Assembly (NCBI GenBank): GCA_017163975.1
Contig: JAFFSR010000347.1
Coordinates: 1,786,001-1,850,000 of the forward strand
From: Anastatus disparis
Lineage: Eukaryota > Arthropoda > Insecta > Hymenoptera > Eupelmidae
Direction: 5' to 3'
Length of the DNA stretch: 64,000 nt
Shown here: one piece after another, positions 1 through 11,711 of the stretch
Layout: every line of letters starts with the position of its first letter
Numbering within the stretch: position 1 is the stretch's first letter
Notes under the pieces: model-generated
Told to the model about the DNA's origin: nothing
Database searches by the model: none
Seen by the model: the letters and a program-made list of their open reading frames with translations, nothing else
Position numbers and translations under genes: made by a program

Positions 1-355
1 TAATAGTAAGTCAATAAATTAAATAAAAGCGATATCACAGATAACACGAATAAATACATGCAAAAAGTATAAATAATATAGTTAAAAATCAGTCTCAATA
101 TCTATCAGTCAAAATAATTACATAAAATCAAGCGTGTAAAGAGCGCAGTCGAAATATCAGCAGTATACAGTAAGTTAAAATCACAGCAAGTTGAATGTAC
201 AGTAATATACAAGTCAATCTGATAAAAATATAATCATTCACTCTATGCACACACATCCTACATACACGCCAATAAATACAATCATGCCTTAAATCTATAA
301 AGGGTACATCACATAATAAATTAACACATATGATATAGTCCGAAAATAATACTGT

Positions 356-3300
356 TTAATCGAGGTCGAGTAAAAACCTCCTCAGAGCGGCTTTAAACCT
401 GCCGATTGATGGAAGATTTTTAATATCAGCAGGTAGGGAGTTCCAAAAATGCGCACCTTGAACTTGAAAGGAATTTCTTCCAGTCTCAGTGCGCATGAAG
501 GGCACCGCAAGATCTTTAATCTCACCCCTAGTGGTCGCTCTGGGTATATATCTAGTGAAGAGACCCACTAGATATTCGGGAGTATTCATACGTACGATTT
601 TGTACATAAGTACAGCCATAAAATACTGTCTCCTCGAATCAGTACGTAGCCAACCCAAAGCATGTCTATGGGGAGAGATGTGATCACCCATTCTCACGCC
701 TAATACATATCTCACACATGAATTTTGCATTGTCTGTAGCCGTCTTCGTAACTCCTGCGAAGCATCGAGCAAAACCACTGAGCAATAATCAAGATGTGGA
801 AACAGCAGGGCGGTTGCGAGCTGCTTACGCAGAGCCTCAGTGGTGTACCGACGGAAAAACCGCAGGCTATAAATCACTCTATTGAATTTTTTAGTCAGCA
901 TATTAATATGCGGTTCCCACGACAGTTTAGAGTCGAGTACAACACCAAGGCTCGTAACGGTGTCAGAGAAAGGAATACCGATACCGCTCCCCAGGTCAAT
1001 CGTCCTTGGCTCACCCGAATAAAAATTTTTAATAAAACGATTACTTCCAAAGACGATCGCCTTTGTTTTACTAGCATTCAAAGTGAGAGAAACACCAGCA
1101 GCCCACCCCGACACCGCCCTGGCCGCCCTCTGTAAAATACGAATCCCCTCGTCCACATCATCATAAGGGACTTGTGTATAAATTTGAAGATCATCCGCAT
1201 ACAGCAGATGCCCGACGCAACCAGAGTCCAGTGCGTCACGTACGTCATTTATGTAAAGGCAAAACAACAGAGGCCCCAGCACCGAACCCTGAGGTACTCC
1301 TAGATTGGTTGTTAGCCAATTCGATTCCTCCTTCAAATGTGTGGAAACCATTTGTTTCCTACCTGATAAATAGGAGTTAATCCATCCGAGTGCGGCCCTG
1401 GAGAACCCCATCGATCTAAGCCTCGCAAGAAGTTTGGAGGGAGAGATAGTGTCGAATGCCTTACTAAAGTCAAAAAGTAGCAGTAACGTGACAAGTTTCC
1501 TGTCTAGACCTGACCTTATATCGTCCGTAAGCTTAAGTACAGCAGTCTGCGTAGAATGGTTTTTCCTGAAGCCCGTCTGCATAGGATCGAGCAATTTTTT
1601 GGATGTAATGTACTCCCGCAGTTGGTCATGGGCGATCTTCTCAAGAACCTTTGAAAGAAAACATAAGATGGCTATAGGCCTAAAATCTTTTGGTTGCTTA
1701 GGTGCAGCACACTTTTTCAATGGTATAATACGTGCTTGCTTCCAACGGCAAGGGAAGACCCCCCGTGCAAAAGAGGAGTTGAACAGAGTCACAAGATGTT
1801 CACCAATAAATGGTAAAGCTTTAACTATCACGCTTTGCGGAATGCCATCCTCACCACAAGCCTGTGAGGAAAAATGTGAAATTGCAAGAACAACATCATT
1901 AAAACTAATTGGTTTAAAGGTAAACCCACTTTCATTGCATTGAGAAAGAATTCTCAATCGCTCTTCACTATCCTCCTGCGGCGAGACTGACACCCCAGCA
2001 AAGTGCGCATTAAGCTCATCCGGAGTGAATCCATTCAAATCCCCTTGAGGTCCGGATAGCAGTCCCAGGTCTCTCAACTCCTTCCAGACATTACCACCCG
2101 CAAGAGCATCAAACAGTCTATTGTGAATATAAGCAGTCTTAGCATGGTCCGTGCGTTCGTCTACCACCCTACGCAACCGCAGAAATTCAAGGAGATACTG
2201 CTTGTCCTCTGTCCGTTTGTATCTACGATATGTAGCATCTCTCTTACGCCGCATCCGTGACAATTCTTCATCTACCCATGGAAACTTATTCTTATTAGGC
2301 TTGAGCGCTTTCAACGGCGCCAAATTCTCGATTGCAGCAGTGAGATTGTCACAGAGGCAACCAAGTGCAGATTAAGGGTCAACCGCGTCAGTCATAAGCG
2401 GCGACCAATCACAGCCGGCAAGTTTCTCTCCCAATGCAGTTGGACAAATATTTTTATAGTTCCTATACATGATAGGTTTTTGATCAAAAGTTATAGTGTT
2501 GCAAGGCAAACAGACATCAATTAAATTATGCCGACTGTGAAAGCTCGCCGGTAGGTTCCGTGCATCAAGCACCACGTCGTTGTCATCAACAAAGATCAGG
2601 TCAATCCACGTGTGAGACGTAGGAGTATGATGCGTAGCACCGTGCTGGACCAACTGTAACGAAAGCTCAGCCGACAGCTTACTAAGAAACTTAGCATCAC
2701 TGCTCTCTTTAAGGAGATCGGCATTCAAGTCCCCCATTATAATTTTATGGGAATAGTCCGAACAAAAATTTCTCAAATCAATCAACAAATTAGAGTTTCT
2801 AGTAAACGAAACAGCAGGAGGACGATAAATGACAGAAACCAGCACGGGCTCGGAGCCGCCAACTTGCACAGAACAGAAAATATATTCAGGCACCTCCGGC
2901 TTACCGCAACTATTACTAGTTTGCGTCTCCGAAGTGGCCAAAATAGTGCATTTTAGATTATCCTTAATATACAAGGCAACTCCTCCACCACGCAAGTTTC
3001 TGTCCTGTCTAAACACTTTGTACCCCCGACTCGAATGACGTCATCCGATACAGACGGACCCAGCCAGGTCTCAGCAACTCCAAATATGTCGTAAGAATGA
3101 TAGCCACTTAAAAGTTCACGCACCTGCCCAATATGAGCTCTCAAAGAGGTCACATTCAGAAAGCACGCGCGCAGTTCACCCCTCCTCCCTATTCGACTCT
3201 CCGAAGAGGACCAGCGCAGTCATTGGGGAGAGGCTCTATCTAAGGATATTGCATGATTTTTAATTAATTCCTGATTCGAGCTCATCCCACTATTATGAGG

Positions 3301-3420
3301 TTTACATTTATCATTATCAGTAGTTCCATTATTTGTTAGAGCTTCATCGTGTTTCTCAAAATCAGTTACTTTAACATTTTTCTGTACAATACATTTAGAT
3401 TTATCTAATATTTCATTCAA
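356..3420 (-). pseudogene. LINE ORF2: endonuclease-reverse transcriptase, broken
   Basis: The endonuclease half shows FLNVTSL (catalytic Asn region), FGVAETWL (catalytic Glu), GDLNADLL, and HSRHNLI where families usually have S-D-H, so the Asp appears changed to Arg. The RT half (about 655 codons, 2323-356) has FRPIAIL (residue ~214), FDFSKAFD (~284), GVPQGSVLGP (~342) and the catalytic YADD (~375), with a C-terminus like other CR1/jockey elements. Defects: TGA at 3220-3222, a 1-base frameshift near 3017-3022 (a run of G), and TAA at 2372-2374 between endonuclease and RT. The segments before 3022 and the two after it are in different frames; the 2372 stop is in frame. No convincing ATG was found for ORF2 near 3420, so translation after ORF1 termination is a guess. 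Confidence 0.85.
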
Positions 3421-5081
3421 ATCGTGTTCACTTTCAAATTTGTGCGCTCTCTCCCCTCTCTCCTCCTCACCATAAATTTACCACCTCTATGCCAAACAAA
3501 CTTGCAACCTTTTCCTTTAGCATACTTTTTAAGATTTTTAAATTTAATATATTTATCTTTTTCAAGATACTCATTTATATATATTTGAGAATGGTGCTTG
3601 GTGGTAGAAAAACTGCCGAGGAGGGAGGGATCCAGATCCGCTGTCGAAAAACCCGTTAATCTACGCCTAGCCATAAATACCTTCTGCGCCAAGTCATCTC
3701 CAGAAAGTCTAACCAACAATGAGAACGCAATACTCGGACCGCCAACGATCTCAGGCCCAGCAGACATCCTGCCCTTATTTTTATTTTCAGAATTAGAGAT
3801 CTCAGTAACAGATACAATATTTGAACGTTCAAAAGTCGGAAGTATGGTTCCCAGAACAGCGCAAGCATAATCCTCCAGCCCAACATTAGCCGCAGAGCAG
3901 TCCAGTCCGCTGGATATCACCAAGACACTATTCCCAGAACCACACCTCTTCACAGTATGGCAGGATGCCTCTCCGCTACTATCTGTATGTGCTTTTACTA
4001 ATTGTTCATCGTTTGAATCAACAGGTGCTTCAGTGCATGTGTTAAGAGAGCTACTATCTTTACGTTCAAATGATTGTGTTATATTCGAATTTACAGGCAT
4101 ATCAGTGTTGGTGTTGGTGTTGATTAAGTGTTCGTCCTGGGCCGTGAGATCACTAACGGTCTGCACCACCTCAGCCACCCCGGTCATAAGTTGAGAAAAG
4201 TTGCTGTCCACTCCATTGAATTCATTACCTAAAAATGCTTGCATATTATTAAAATTAGTCGTGAGAGATTTGAAAAACTTTTCATACATGCCATTTAGAG
4301 CAGACAACAACTCCTTCTCTAAAGTACCTATCATACCCCTGAGTTTACGATTCTCCTCTAGCAGCTGCGTCTGCCCAGCATGTAAATTCTTAATAATTTC
4401 ATTTTGACTCTCCATTTTAGTCACGATATCCTGCAGACCCTTGTCAGTATTTATAATATGGCTCTCAAGAGCCGGAAGTCGATTAAGATCATTTTGAATC
4501 AGATCGAGCCTGCAGGATAGCGCGCTCTCCAAAGCAGACACAGCTGCCTTTACTGAGGAAGAATCAGCTCCATCATTACTCTGCTGAAGACCACCATTTT
4601 TACCCCTACTAATATTGTTATCCGGGGTGACCAATGCAGCACCACCTCTAAATTTTTCATTAATTAAATTGATACTTATGCTATGTTCCCCTCCAGCTAC
4701 CGCAGAACAGCGCGAATTGGTCCTCTTCTTAATCACAGAGTGATCTTGAGCTTTCTTAATCGGTGCGACAGGTGAGCATCCTCGTGATGGAGTAGAAGCA
4801 ACGATAGGCCGGGCTATAGGAGCACCTCGCATAGTGGCACCGCGTGGTTCAGCGCCAGTGCCAGAGAGTGGGGCAGTGGGAGAAGCGATAGGTCGGCCAG
4901 CTATACATTTCTCACAATCATATTTCGGATTACCATCGTTATCATGAGGCACGCGCTTCATACATTTTACATGGCAGCGCTGCCGGCATGTAAAACACTG
5001 CATTAATTTTTTCGACCCTCTTATATTATCAGCGGGAAAACCGCAGATGGCGCAGCAGTTCTTGATGGTAATTTGTGACAT
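3417..5081 (-). CDS. LINE ORF1 protein: PHD finger, coiled coil, FP-like C-terminus
   Basis: An intact 554-residue ORF with a real ATG at 5081. The N-terminus holds a C4HC3 zinc finger: C10/C13, C29/C32, H37/C40, C56/C59. This is the PHD-like finger known from ORF1 of CR1-group LINEs. A Ser/Pro/Thr-rich linker (about 65-170) leads to a long coiled-coil-like stretch (about 175-275) with regular Leu/Ile spacing. The last ~65 residues (INEYL..., CKFVWHRGGKFMVRR) resemble the C-terminal domain shared by LINE ORF1 proteins and FP-like proteins. The role expected from the family is RNA binding and chaperoning in the retrotransposition particle. The stop is a TGA at 3417-3419, directly followed by the ORF2 frame. 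It looks intact although its partner ORF2 is broken, so it could in principle act in trans or simply be young. Confidence 0.85.
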   Translation of the reverse strand: MSQITIKNCCAICGFPADNIRGSKKLMQCFTCRQRCHVKCMKRVPHDNDGNPKYDCEKCIAGRPIASPTAPLSGTGAEPRGATMRGAPIARPIVASTPSRGCSPVAPIKKAQDHSVIKKRTNSRCSAVAGGEHSISINLINEKFRGGAALVTPDNNISRGKNGGLQQSNDGADSSSVKAAVSALESALSCRLDLIQNDLNRLPALESHIINTDKGLQDIVTKMESQNEIIKNLHAGQTQLLEENRKLRGMIGTLEKELLSALNGMYEKFFKSLTTNFNNMQAFLGNEFNGVDSNFSQLMTGVAEVVQTVSDLTAQDEHLINTNTNTDMPVNSNITQSFERKDSSSLNTCTEAPVDSNDEQLVKAHTDSSGEASCHTVKRCGSGNSVLVISSGLDCSAANVGLEDYACAVLGTILPTFERSNIVSVTEISNSENKNKGRMSAGPEIVGGPSIAFSLLVRLSGDDLAQKVFMARRRLTGFSTADLDPSLLGSFSTTKHHSQIYINEYLEKDKYIKFKNLKKYAKGKGCKFVWHRGGKFMVRRREGRERTNLKVNTI

Positions 5082-5090
5082 GGTTTAAGC

Positions 5091-7020
5091 TGTATAAGAT
5101 GTCAAGAGAGGTGAGAGAATAAATGTAATAGAAAAGAAATAAAAGATAGCAGCAAGAGCAGCGTCAGAGAAATAAAAATAGCAATAAAAGCAAAACAAAA
5201 ATAAAGATGGCCTGTGAAACTCTCCGCTTGAGTATATCACATTTAAAATTAAATATAAAAGAAATAAGTTATATATTAAAAGAAAAGCAGCATAATAAGC
5301 TGTTTAAAATTCGCGCGTCAAATATATAAAATCAAAAGGCCAGATGGAAACGCGCCTTAAGTATGTTAATTACCTGTCACTTATCCATAGAGTAGATAAG
5401 ACAGTAAATAAGGTAACCCATAGGTGGAGCCACTAATGACGCACTTAAAAGATTCACCTAAGAGATAGTAAATTTGGCGCCAAAATTATTGTAGGTTATG
5501 TAGCAAATGCATAACCTATATGCAATACATGCATAAACCATAAAGATGCAACTGCATCCCCCCACTGCACCACCACTCAACACCCCACTTCACAGGCAAA
5601 ACAACAAACTAGCAATGCTCCAGCCATTCCGCAACCGTCAGCAACAGCAGCACAAGCAACAAAAAATGACAATGCTGGTAGAGTATTGCACGAAGACAGA
5701 AAAACGTCCAGGGTCCGAGAGATGCAGATGCACAGGTGCAAGCAAGTCAAGCCAAGCCTTGAGGACCCCCAGCTGGACGATTCTCTGTAAAAAGATTCAC
5801 TCGACAGAGTGAAATAAAAAGTATTAAAAGACAAAAAGACAGAGCCGAAGCAGCGTGTCAGTGAATACTTACAGGCGGGAGGGGAGGGAATCCAGAGAAG
5901 GAAATGCAGAGAGGAAGCTTTGTATTATCAATTAGTTATGTTTGCAATTATATTAATGAATTATTAATAATTATAATTTTTTTTTATTATTGAAATTCAA
6001 TATTAGAATATAAATGAAATGCAGTGAAAAAACGTTATATTATTAATTAGTCACAGTTACAATTATAATAATAAAATATCACTAATTATAATAATATTCA
6101 ATTACTTATAATTGTTATTATTATAATAGAATATTATTAATGATAAAAATATTTTTTTTATTACTAATTACTAAAACATAATATCATAGTGAGGGGAAGG
6201 GCATAATAAGGGGAGGGGGGGCTATAAAAAGTGAGGCTGGTCATTTGTCTGGCGCCTTCATAAAAAAACTAAATTTTTGTCAAATTGAAGTTTGCATAAA
6301 GTGACGGGCAGACATATCTTTATTGATTAATTTAAATTAATTATCAAAATGTAAATAAATTCCTGCATCGCAAACGTATCGTTTGTTGAGATCTTTATCA
6401 CAATAATGTTTTACAAAAAAATCTTAATTTCAACGTTATGCCTACATTGTTACATAATTTTAGATTTTCCTAAATACATTTACAATAATATTTGCTTAAA
6501 ATATATAAGTAATTCATAACTCTATTCGAAATTGGCATTCTGGAAATTGAGCTCATAAATTATCAATAGTAAATATTAAAAAAAATATATTTATAAAAAA
6601 TAAAATTTGAATAAATAAAAAATGCTTATGCTTCGATTTTGGTTTTTGTTGGAATTTGATCCTTAATGTGCCTAGGATCATATTCAGAAGGAAAGTCTGA
6701 GGTGCAAAAACTTCATAGTCAAATTTACTCGAGGACCACCATAGCTAAGCTCTTTTAAATTTTTTTTACACTCTTTTGCAGTATAAATTGCAAATCTTTT
6801 TAATAGAGGTATTGTTACAAATTTTCAATTCTAAAAAAAAATTCTTTTCATCTCCTGCAAGTATCACTTTTAACACGCTATCCACATATTCCTCCATAAT
6901 ATTTATCCAATAAATATTTTTTAAGAGTATGACAATTTTTCTATATTTTTTGTTATTATCGGTTGAAATATCATAAAAAATAAAATCATTCAATAATTTT
7001 TATTTATTGTGTTTTTCCAG
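5091..7020. other. Gap: possible LINE 5' UTR, coding-like scrap, AT-rich intron
   Basis: 5091-5500 is plausibly the LINE 5' region. 5545-5890 is GC-richer and CA-rich, and reads as a low-complexity Gln/Thr/Pro-rich peptide in more than one frame. I could not assign it to a family and regard it as transposon debris or chance. 5930-6200 is simple AT-rich sequence. 6180-6260 has a G-rich patch with a TATAAAA-like string but no gene attached. 6300-7020 is AT-rich and ends in a pyrimidine-rich tract and AG at 7019-7020, the acceptor of the talin exon. Confidence 0.5.
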
Positions 7021-7524
7021 CTTAAAGGAGTTTTTGCCTCAATCGTATTTAAAAGTAAAAGGGATAGAAAAAAAAGTTTTCATGGAACACAAAAAACATT
7101 ATGGATTATCAGAGCTGGAAGCTAAAGTCCTTTATACTAAAATTGCCAGATCATTAAATACATATGGAGTTACATTCTTCCTCGTTAAGGAAAAAATGAA
7201 AGGAAAAAATAAATTAGTGCCTCGTCTTTTAGGTGTAACAAAAGATTCTGTTTTACGACTTGATGAAAAAACAAAAGAAATTCTGAAAACTTGGCCCTTG
7301 ACTACAGTTAGAAGATGGGGAGCTTCTCCAAATACGTTTACGCTCGATTTCGGAGACTATTCTGATCAATATTACAGTGTCCAAACTTCTGAAGCTGAAC
7401 AAATTTTACAATTGATTTCTGGATACATTGATATCATTTTAAAAAAGCAAAAAGCTAAAGATCATTTTGGTATTGAAGGAGATGAAGGATCAACTATGAT
7501 TGAAGACAGCATCTCGCCGTTAAA
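7021..7524 (+). CDS. rhea: Talin internal exon (FERM end of F2 and F3/PTB subdomain)
   Basis: Talin links integrin tails to actin in the adhesion complex. This exon encodes about 168 residues, from LKEFLPQSYLK to DEGSTMIEDSISPL, and reads as insect talin across the F2-F3 boundary and the whole F3 (PTB-like) integrin-binding subdomain. Visible hallmarks: FFLVKEKMKGKNKLVPR, the basic lipid-binding loop; VRRWGASPNTFTLDFGDY, containing the Arg-Trp pair that contacts the integrin NPxY motif; and YIDIILKKQKAKDHFG. The acceptor is gtttttccag|C at 7020/7021 and the donor is ttaaa|gtaaga at 7524/7525. One base completes an upstream codon (GAC would restore the usual Asp-Leu-Lys) and two bases of the last codon continue downstream. 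There are no stops or frameshifts, so it is probably functional. No other talin exon was seen. The symbol is by orthology to the Drosophila gene. Confidence 0.93.
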
Positions 7525-7764
7525 GTAAGATTAATTTTTATTTTTGTTTTTTACTCATTAACCAGAGTAAACAAAATATTACATAACATAAGGTATACTT
7601 GTTTCATATTGTGTAAAATAGGAACCCAACAAATATAAAAAGATCATCTAATAAAAGTTTTGGTACATTCAATTGAGTTAAAACTAAAATTACTATAACT
7701 ACTATTATATTAAAGTGAAGTATTAAGACTTTTTGTTCTTACGTGAATATCTTTTGCATTATTG
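7525..7764 (+). other. Start of intron after the talin exon
   Basis: It begins with the donor GTAAGA and is AT-rich with no coding signal. If the gene is intact, this intron runs past the right edge of the window. Confidence 0.6.
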
Positions 7765-8054
7765 TCACATACATACATACACGTACACACGTGCACCTTT
7801 AACATACACATACACACATACACATACACTTACATATATACACACATACACACATATACACATACACATATACACACACACACATACACACATATACACA
7901 TACACAACATCCGTCTCTCTGTCTCCGTCTCTTCGTCTCTTCATCTCCGTCTTTCTATCACCGTCTCTCTGCCTCCGTCTCTCCATCACCGTCTCTCCGT
8001 CTTTGTTTCTCCATCTGTCTGTCTACGTCTCTTCGTCTCCTTTTGCATAATTGT

Positions 8055-8136
<82 letters not shown>

Positions 8137-8240
8137 CATGCACCTAGACATATACACACATACACATACATATACGCACATTCACATGCACACACACACA
8201 CACACACACATATACATATATATATTTATATATTTATGTC
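7765..8240. repeat. Compound microsatellite/minisatellite (CA, TA, CCGTCTCT)
   Basis: About 7765-7905 is a mix of CACATA and TACACA units. About 7905-8040 is a degenerate CCGTCTCT-type minisatellite. About 8055-8073 is (CA)n, followed by (TA)n to about 8130 and more CA/TA units to 8240. The repetitive open frames seen across it (Tyr/Ile/His/Thr repeats) are products of the simple repeat. Confidence 0.9.
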
Positions 8241-8753
8241 GTCGTAGGCCAAATTCGGCTCAATATCTATGGACCCAGCTAAATTTGTATTGACATCGCG
8301 TAAGTTTCGGCTCTTCTCTTAACTATGTTTAAATGTTTCTATACGCTTTTCGCAACGTATAGAAGTTTTCCATACAAACCCGGAGTCGTATGGATTATAT
8401 ATGTGTTCAGACTAGTCAGCTTAGGTGGACCGTATGACACGAGCGCGCCTATGCTCATAGCTGACTTTGACATTTTCTTAACCATAAAAAAAATTTGGGT
8501 TATGCGAACAGCGATGCAAAAAAATTAAAGATTCATGTTTACGAATGAAAAACAAATGAAAGAATGACAGCAACTGATTTTGACATATTATCAGAAAATT
8601 CTAAAAAAAACATTAATATATTATTTATTAATATTAAAAACATAAAAATAAATCAAATTAATAAAAAAAAATGTTACATAAATAAAAAGGTTGTGGCGAT
8701 TCGATTGAAATTATTCAATTGAATGCATTAATATGTTGGATTTAATGTGTATT
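8241..8753. other. Unannotated AT-rich sequence
   Basis: 8240-8480 is less AT-rich than its surroundings, but I recognise no gene, splice pattern or repeat in it. 8530-8750 is simple AT-rich DNA. Confidence 0.4.
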
Positions 8754-8761
8754 GTGTTGTA

Positions 8762-9595
8762 CAGGGTTGTAAATTTTTCCATTTACCGAGTAAGCAACTG
8801 GTAAATGTTCGGACTATTTACCAGTTACTGGGTGACTAAATGGTAAATGGTCGGACTATTTACCATTTACTGAGCAAGTAACTGGAAATGGTCGAACCAT
8901 TTACCAGTTACTGGGTGAGTAAATGGTAAATAGTCTCACCAGTTTCCAATTGCAGAGCAAGGAACTGGAAATGGTCGACCCATTTACCAGTTACTAGGTG
9001 AGTGAATGGTGAATGGTCGGACCATTTACCAGTTGCTGAGTGAGTAAATGATAAATGGTCAACCATTTACCAGTTGCTAGGTGAGTAAGTGGTAAATGGT
9101 CCGACTATTCACCATTTCTTCACTCAGTAACTGGTAAATGGTTTGACCATTTCCAGTTACTCACCGAGTAACTATCAACTGATCCGACCATTTACCATTT
9201 ACTCACTCAGTAACTGGTAAATGGTCCGACCATTCAACATTTACTCACCCAGTAACTGGTAAATGGTCCAAGCATTTACCAGTCGCTCTGTAACTGTTCC
9301 GACCATTTACCATTTACTCAGGTCGTAACTGCAAACTGGTTGAATCATTTATCATTTACCCACCCGCTTATTGCAAACTGATTCGATCATTTACCAGTTA
9401 TCAGAGTTGTAAATAAGGAAATAGTTTTTTCATTTGAAATGGTGAAGTAATTGAAAATATTCGCACCATTTACCATTTACAGATCAAGTAACTGGTAAAT
9501 GGTCGGACCATTTACCATTTACAGTGCAAGTAAATGGTAAATGGTCTGACCAGTTCCCAGTTACAGAGCAGGTAACTGGGAATCATCAAATCTGA
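8762..9595. repeat. Palindromic ~42-bp monomer array, left block
   Basis: Degenerate copies of a monomer built on GGTAAATGGTC-GACCATTTACC followed by an asymmetric spacer (AGTTACTGGGTGAGTAA). The spacer shows that orientation flips at about 9105 and again at 9402, where a second CAGAGTTGTAAAT terminus-like string starts. Each monomer can fold into a hairpin. Confidence 0.85.
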
Positions 9596-11340
9596 AATTT
9601 GGTCTATAATTCAAATAATTTTTAAATATTTCAACATTACGATCAAATGATTCTACTTAACATCTACAAAACAATCGTTATCTAAAGCATGCTATTATGA
9701 ATAATGGTTTCAAACTATATTCGAGCATGATTATACTTGGCGATTAAATAATAATAAAACAATCTAATTTTTTACAAAGATATAGACGATGTTTACAAGT
9801 AATAGTTAAGAAACTAGTCACTACAATTATATATATCGCCTTTTACACTCGAGAAGGCCATCACTTTTGAGTGAGGTCTGGAGCGATGCCGTTCGTATAC
9901 AAAGCTTTGTACAAAATTTGCGTATTCACAAATTGAGTTACTCATTTCATATCACAGACGAAATCATGTATACGAGGCTTGGGGTCAGTTCACTGATTAA
10001 TGACAGTTTTTCTAATCAATAGGTAGCGTCGTTCTATGACGTACGCTGAATCTAGTTTAGATTTACGGCATAAAACGTCTTACCAATTGTTATACAATTT
10101 GCATGTCGCCGCAAAAACAGTTGCAGCTTTATTTATGTCTTAGAACATTATGACAAACTACCTTCAATGAACCGACAGTGACTTAGTACTCAATACCTTT
10201 TTTTATCATACTGATAAATTATTTTTACATATCGTTTACAATTGCATCATACAGATTTAAATAATATAGGTTTTTATAACTCAAGAATTATTGATTTTAC
10301 TTTTATTTTAGAGTATTATCGCAATCTTATTGCTTGTTTTACTAATTCTGTTGTGAATCTAACATAATCAGAAAAATTTTAAAATCGTGCTCGAATATAA
10401 TTTCAAACTAAGATATATAATCATATTCATACAGACATTTCACATAGTTTTTATAATAAGAATTATATTTGTATGCAATGTAAGTCTAAACGTTAAAAGT
10501 AAGGTAATACACATATTTTATTATTATACTATTCGTTATGTTAAAGGTCAGTTTTAGACGAGGTTTTAGACATTTTTTACTGATCGAAAGTAGCGAAAGA
10601 AGTAATTTCGTTTATTTTCAATAAAAATGTATATCGAAATTGCTTTTACTTGTAAATATCTATTCATTTTAACAAATGAGAAATAGAAGCGTGTAAATTT
10701 GTTAATATTCAAAGAACGAACCAAAAAAAATAAATAAAAACTAAATATCTTTTTTAGCTATTTTCGATCGATAAAGTTGGTCAAAAGCTGATCTTTAATT
10801 GGAAAGTGTCACCATAAAATACAATGCAAATTAACTGAAGTGGCCAAAATAAGAACTTCTGACCCCGGACAAGATGCTTGGGGTCTAATGGCTCCACTAA
10901 ATTTATCGAGTATGATAATATTATAATGTTCGAAGACGTATTTATAATATTAGTGTAATTATAAGGGCATAATGAAGCTTCCTTTTCTGATAATATTTCT
11001 AATCCAAGTTTATGAGTAAATAGTGAATTTAATCGGATTTTTTTTCACTTCAAAAAAAAAAATCGGTAGGATTCAACTTGAGTGCGGACAACTAAAGAAA
11101 TCTAACAAAATCTTATACTGAAAAAGTTATATAAAAGTTTTCAATTTATAGTATTTTAAGATTGGGATTATCAACTTTGATATCTAAATTGCGATCTAAG
11201 TTCATGAAAAAAAAAACAGCTCTAAAGGATTTTTTATTTTAACTAAAGTGATTGTACTAATATAGCTAATGTCAAAATTTGTCAAATATTAAAGAACAAG
11301 ACAAAAAAATTAAAAAAGTAATAAATATATTAAAAAAATT
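9596..11340. other. Unannotated AT-rich interior of the hAT-like block
   Basis: There is no ORF above noise. 9840-10200 is somewhat richer in GC and mixed in sequence, and could be an old captured fragment, but I cannot identify it. 10300-11340 is plain AT-rich DNA. Confidence 0.45.
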
Positions 11341-11359
11341 TTTTAAATTGAATAAAATA

Positions 11360-11610
11360 TGTAAGAGCTCCCATGTGAGATCACATATGAGATCGCACAC
11401 GAGATTGCATATGAGATGTCACATGAAATCGCCTATGAGATCGCATATGAAATCGAATGTATATTCGTTAAATTTTTAAAATAAAATAAATATATGTGCG
11501 ATCTGACATGAGATCTCGCATATATTTATTTTATTTTCAAATTTCAAAGAATATGTATGAGATTTCATAGGCGATTTCATATGAGATCCCACATGAGAGC
11601 TCATACAAAA
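11360..11610. repeat. Degenerate CACATGAGATCGCATATGAGAT repeats, partly inverted
   Basis: A cluster of short imperfect units (gagatcgcatatgagat and relatives) occurs first in one orientation (about 11370-11455), then as a looser inverted set (about 11490-11610). The left breakpoint of the first 4.475-kb tandem unit lies inside this cluster, at about 11556. Confidence 0.7.
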
Positions 11611-11711
11611 TTTTCAGTAGGGATGATTTTTCTTGGCTTGTTCTTGAAATTTATACATATTTACACTCTTCCGATTCTCATTTATTTAAAATAAGTTCAT
11701 ACCTATAAGTA

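Larger units (their letters stand above)
1..5090 (-). mobile_element. CR1/jockey-like non-LTR retrotransposon (LINE), decayed
   Basis: A two-ORF LINE lies on the minus strand. ORF1 (3417-5081) has a PHD-type zinc finger and ORF2 (about 3420-356) has an apurinic-type endonuclease followed by reverse transcriptase. This arrangement is typical of the CR1/L2/jockey group. Bases 1-355 would be its 3' UTR, and the true 3' end may lie outside the window. The 5' end is not clear; GC-richer sequence continues to about 5500 and may be 5' UTR. The element is clearly more GC-rich than the surrounding DNA. ORF2 carries two in-frame stops and a frameshift, so the copy is dead for retrotransposition in cis, although ORF1 is intact. 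The clade assignment is inferred from domain order and RT motifs. Confidence 0.88.

Noticed and set aside
489..2375. Plus-strand open frames across the LINE
   Set aside because: They are antisense shadows of the RT frame, which has clear RT motifs on the minus strand.
5546..5812. CA-rich coding-like fragment as an upstream talin exon
   Set aside because: It does not read as any talin FERM segment in any frame and contains stops in the most protein-like frame.
7733..8293. Several Tyr/Ile/His/Thr-repeat frames
   Set aside because: They are translations of CA and TA microsatellites.
8762..9595. Regularly spaced palindromic repeats resembling a CRISPR array
   Set aside because: There are no unique spacers of constant length, the monomers are degenerate and flip orientation, and the genome is eukaryotic.
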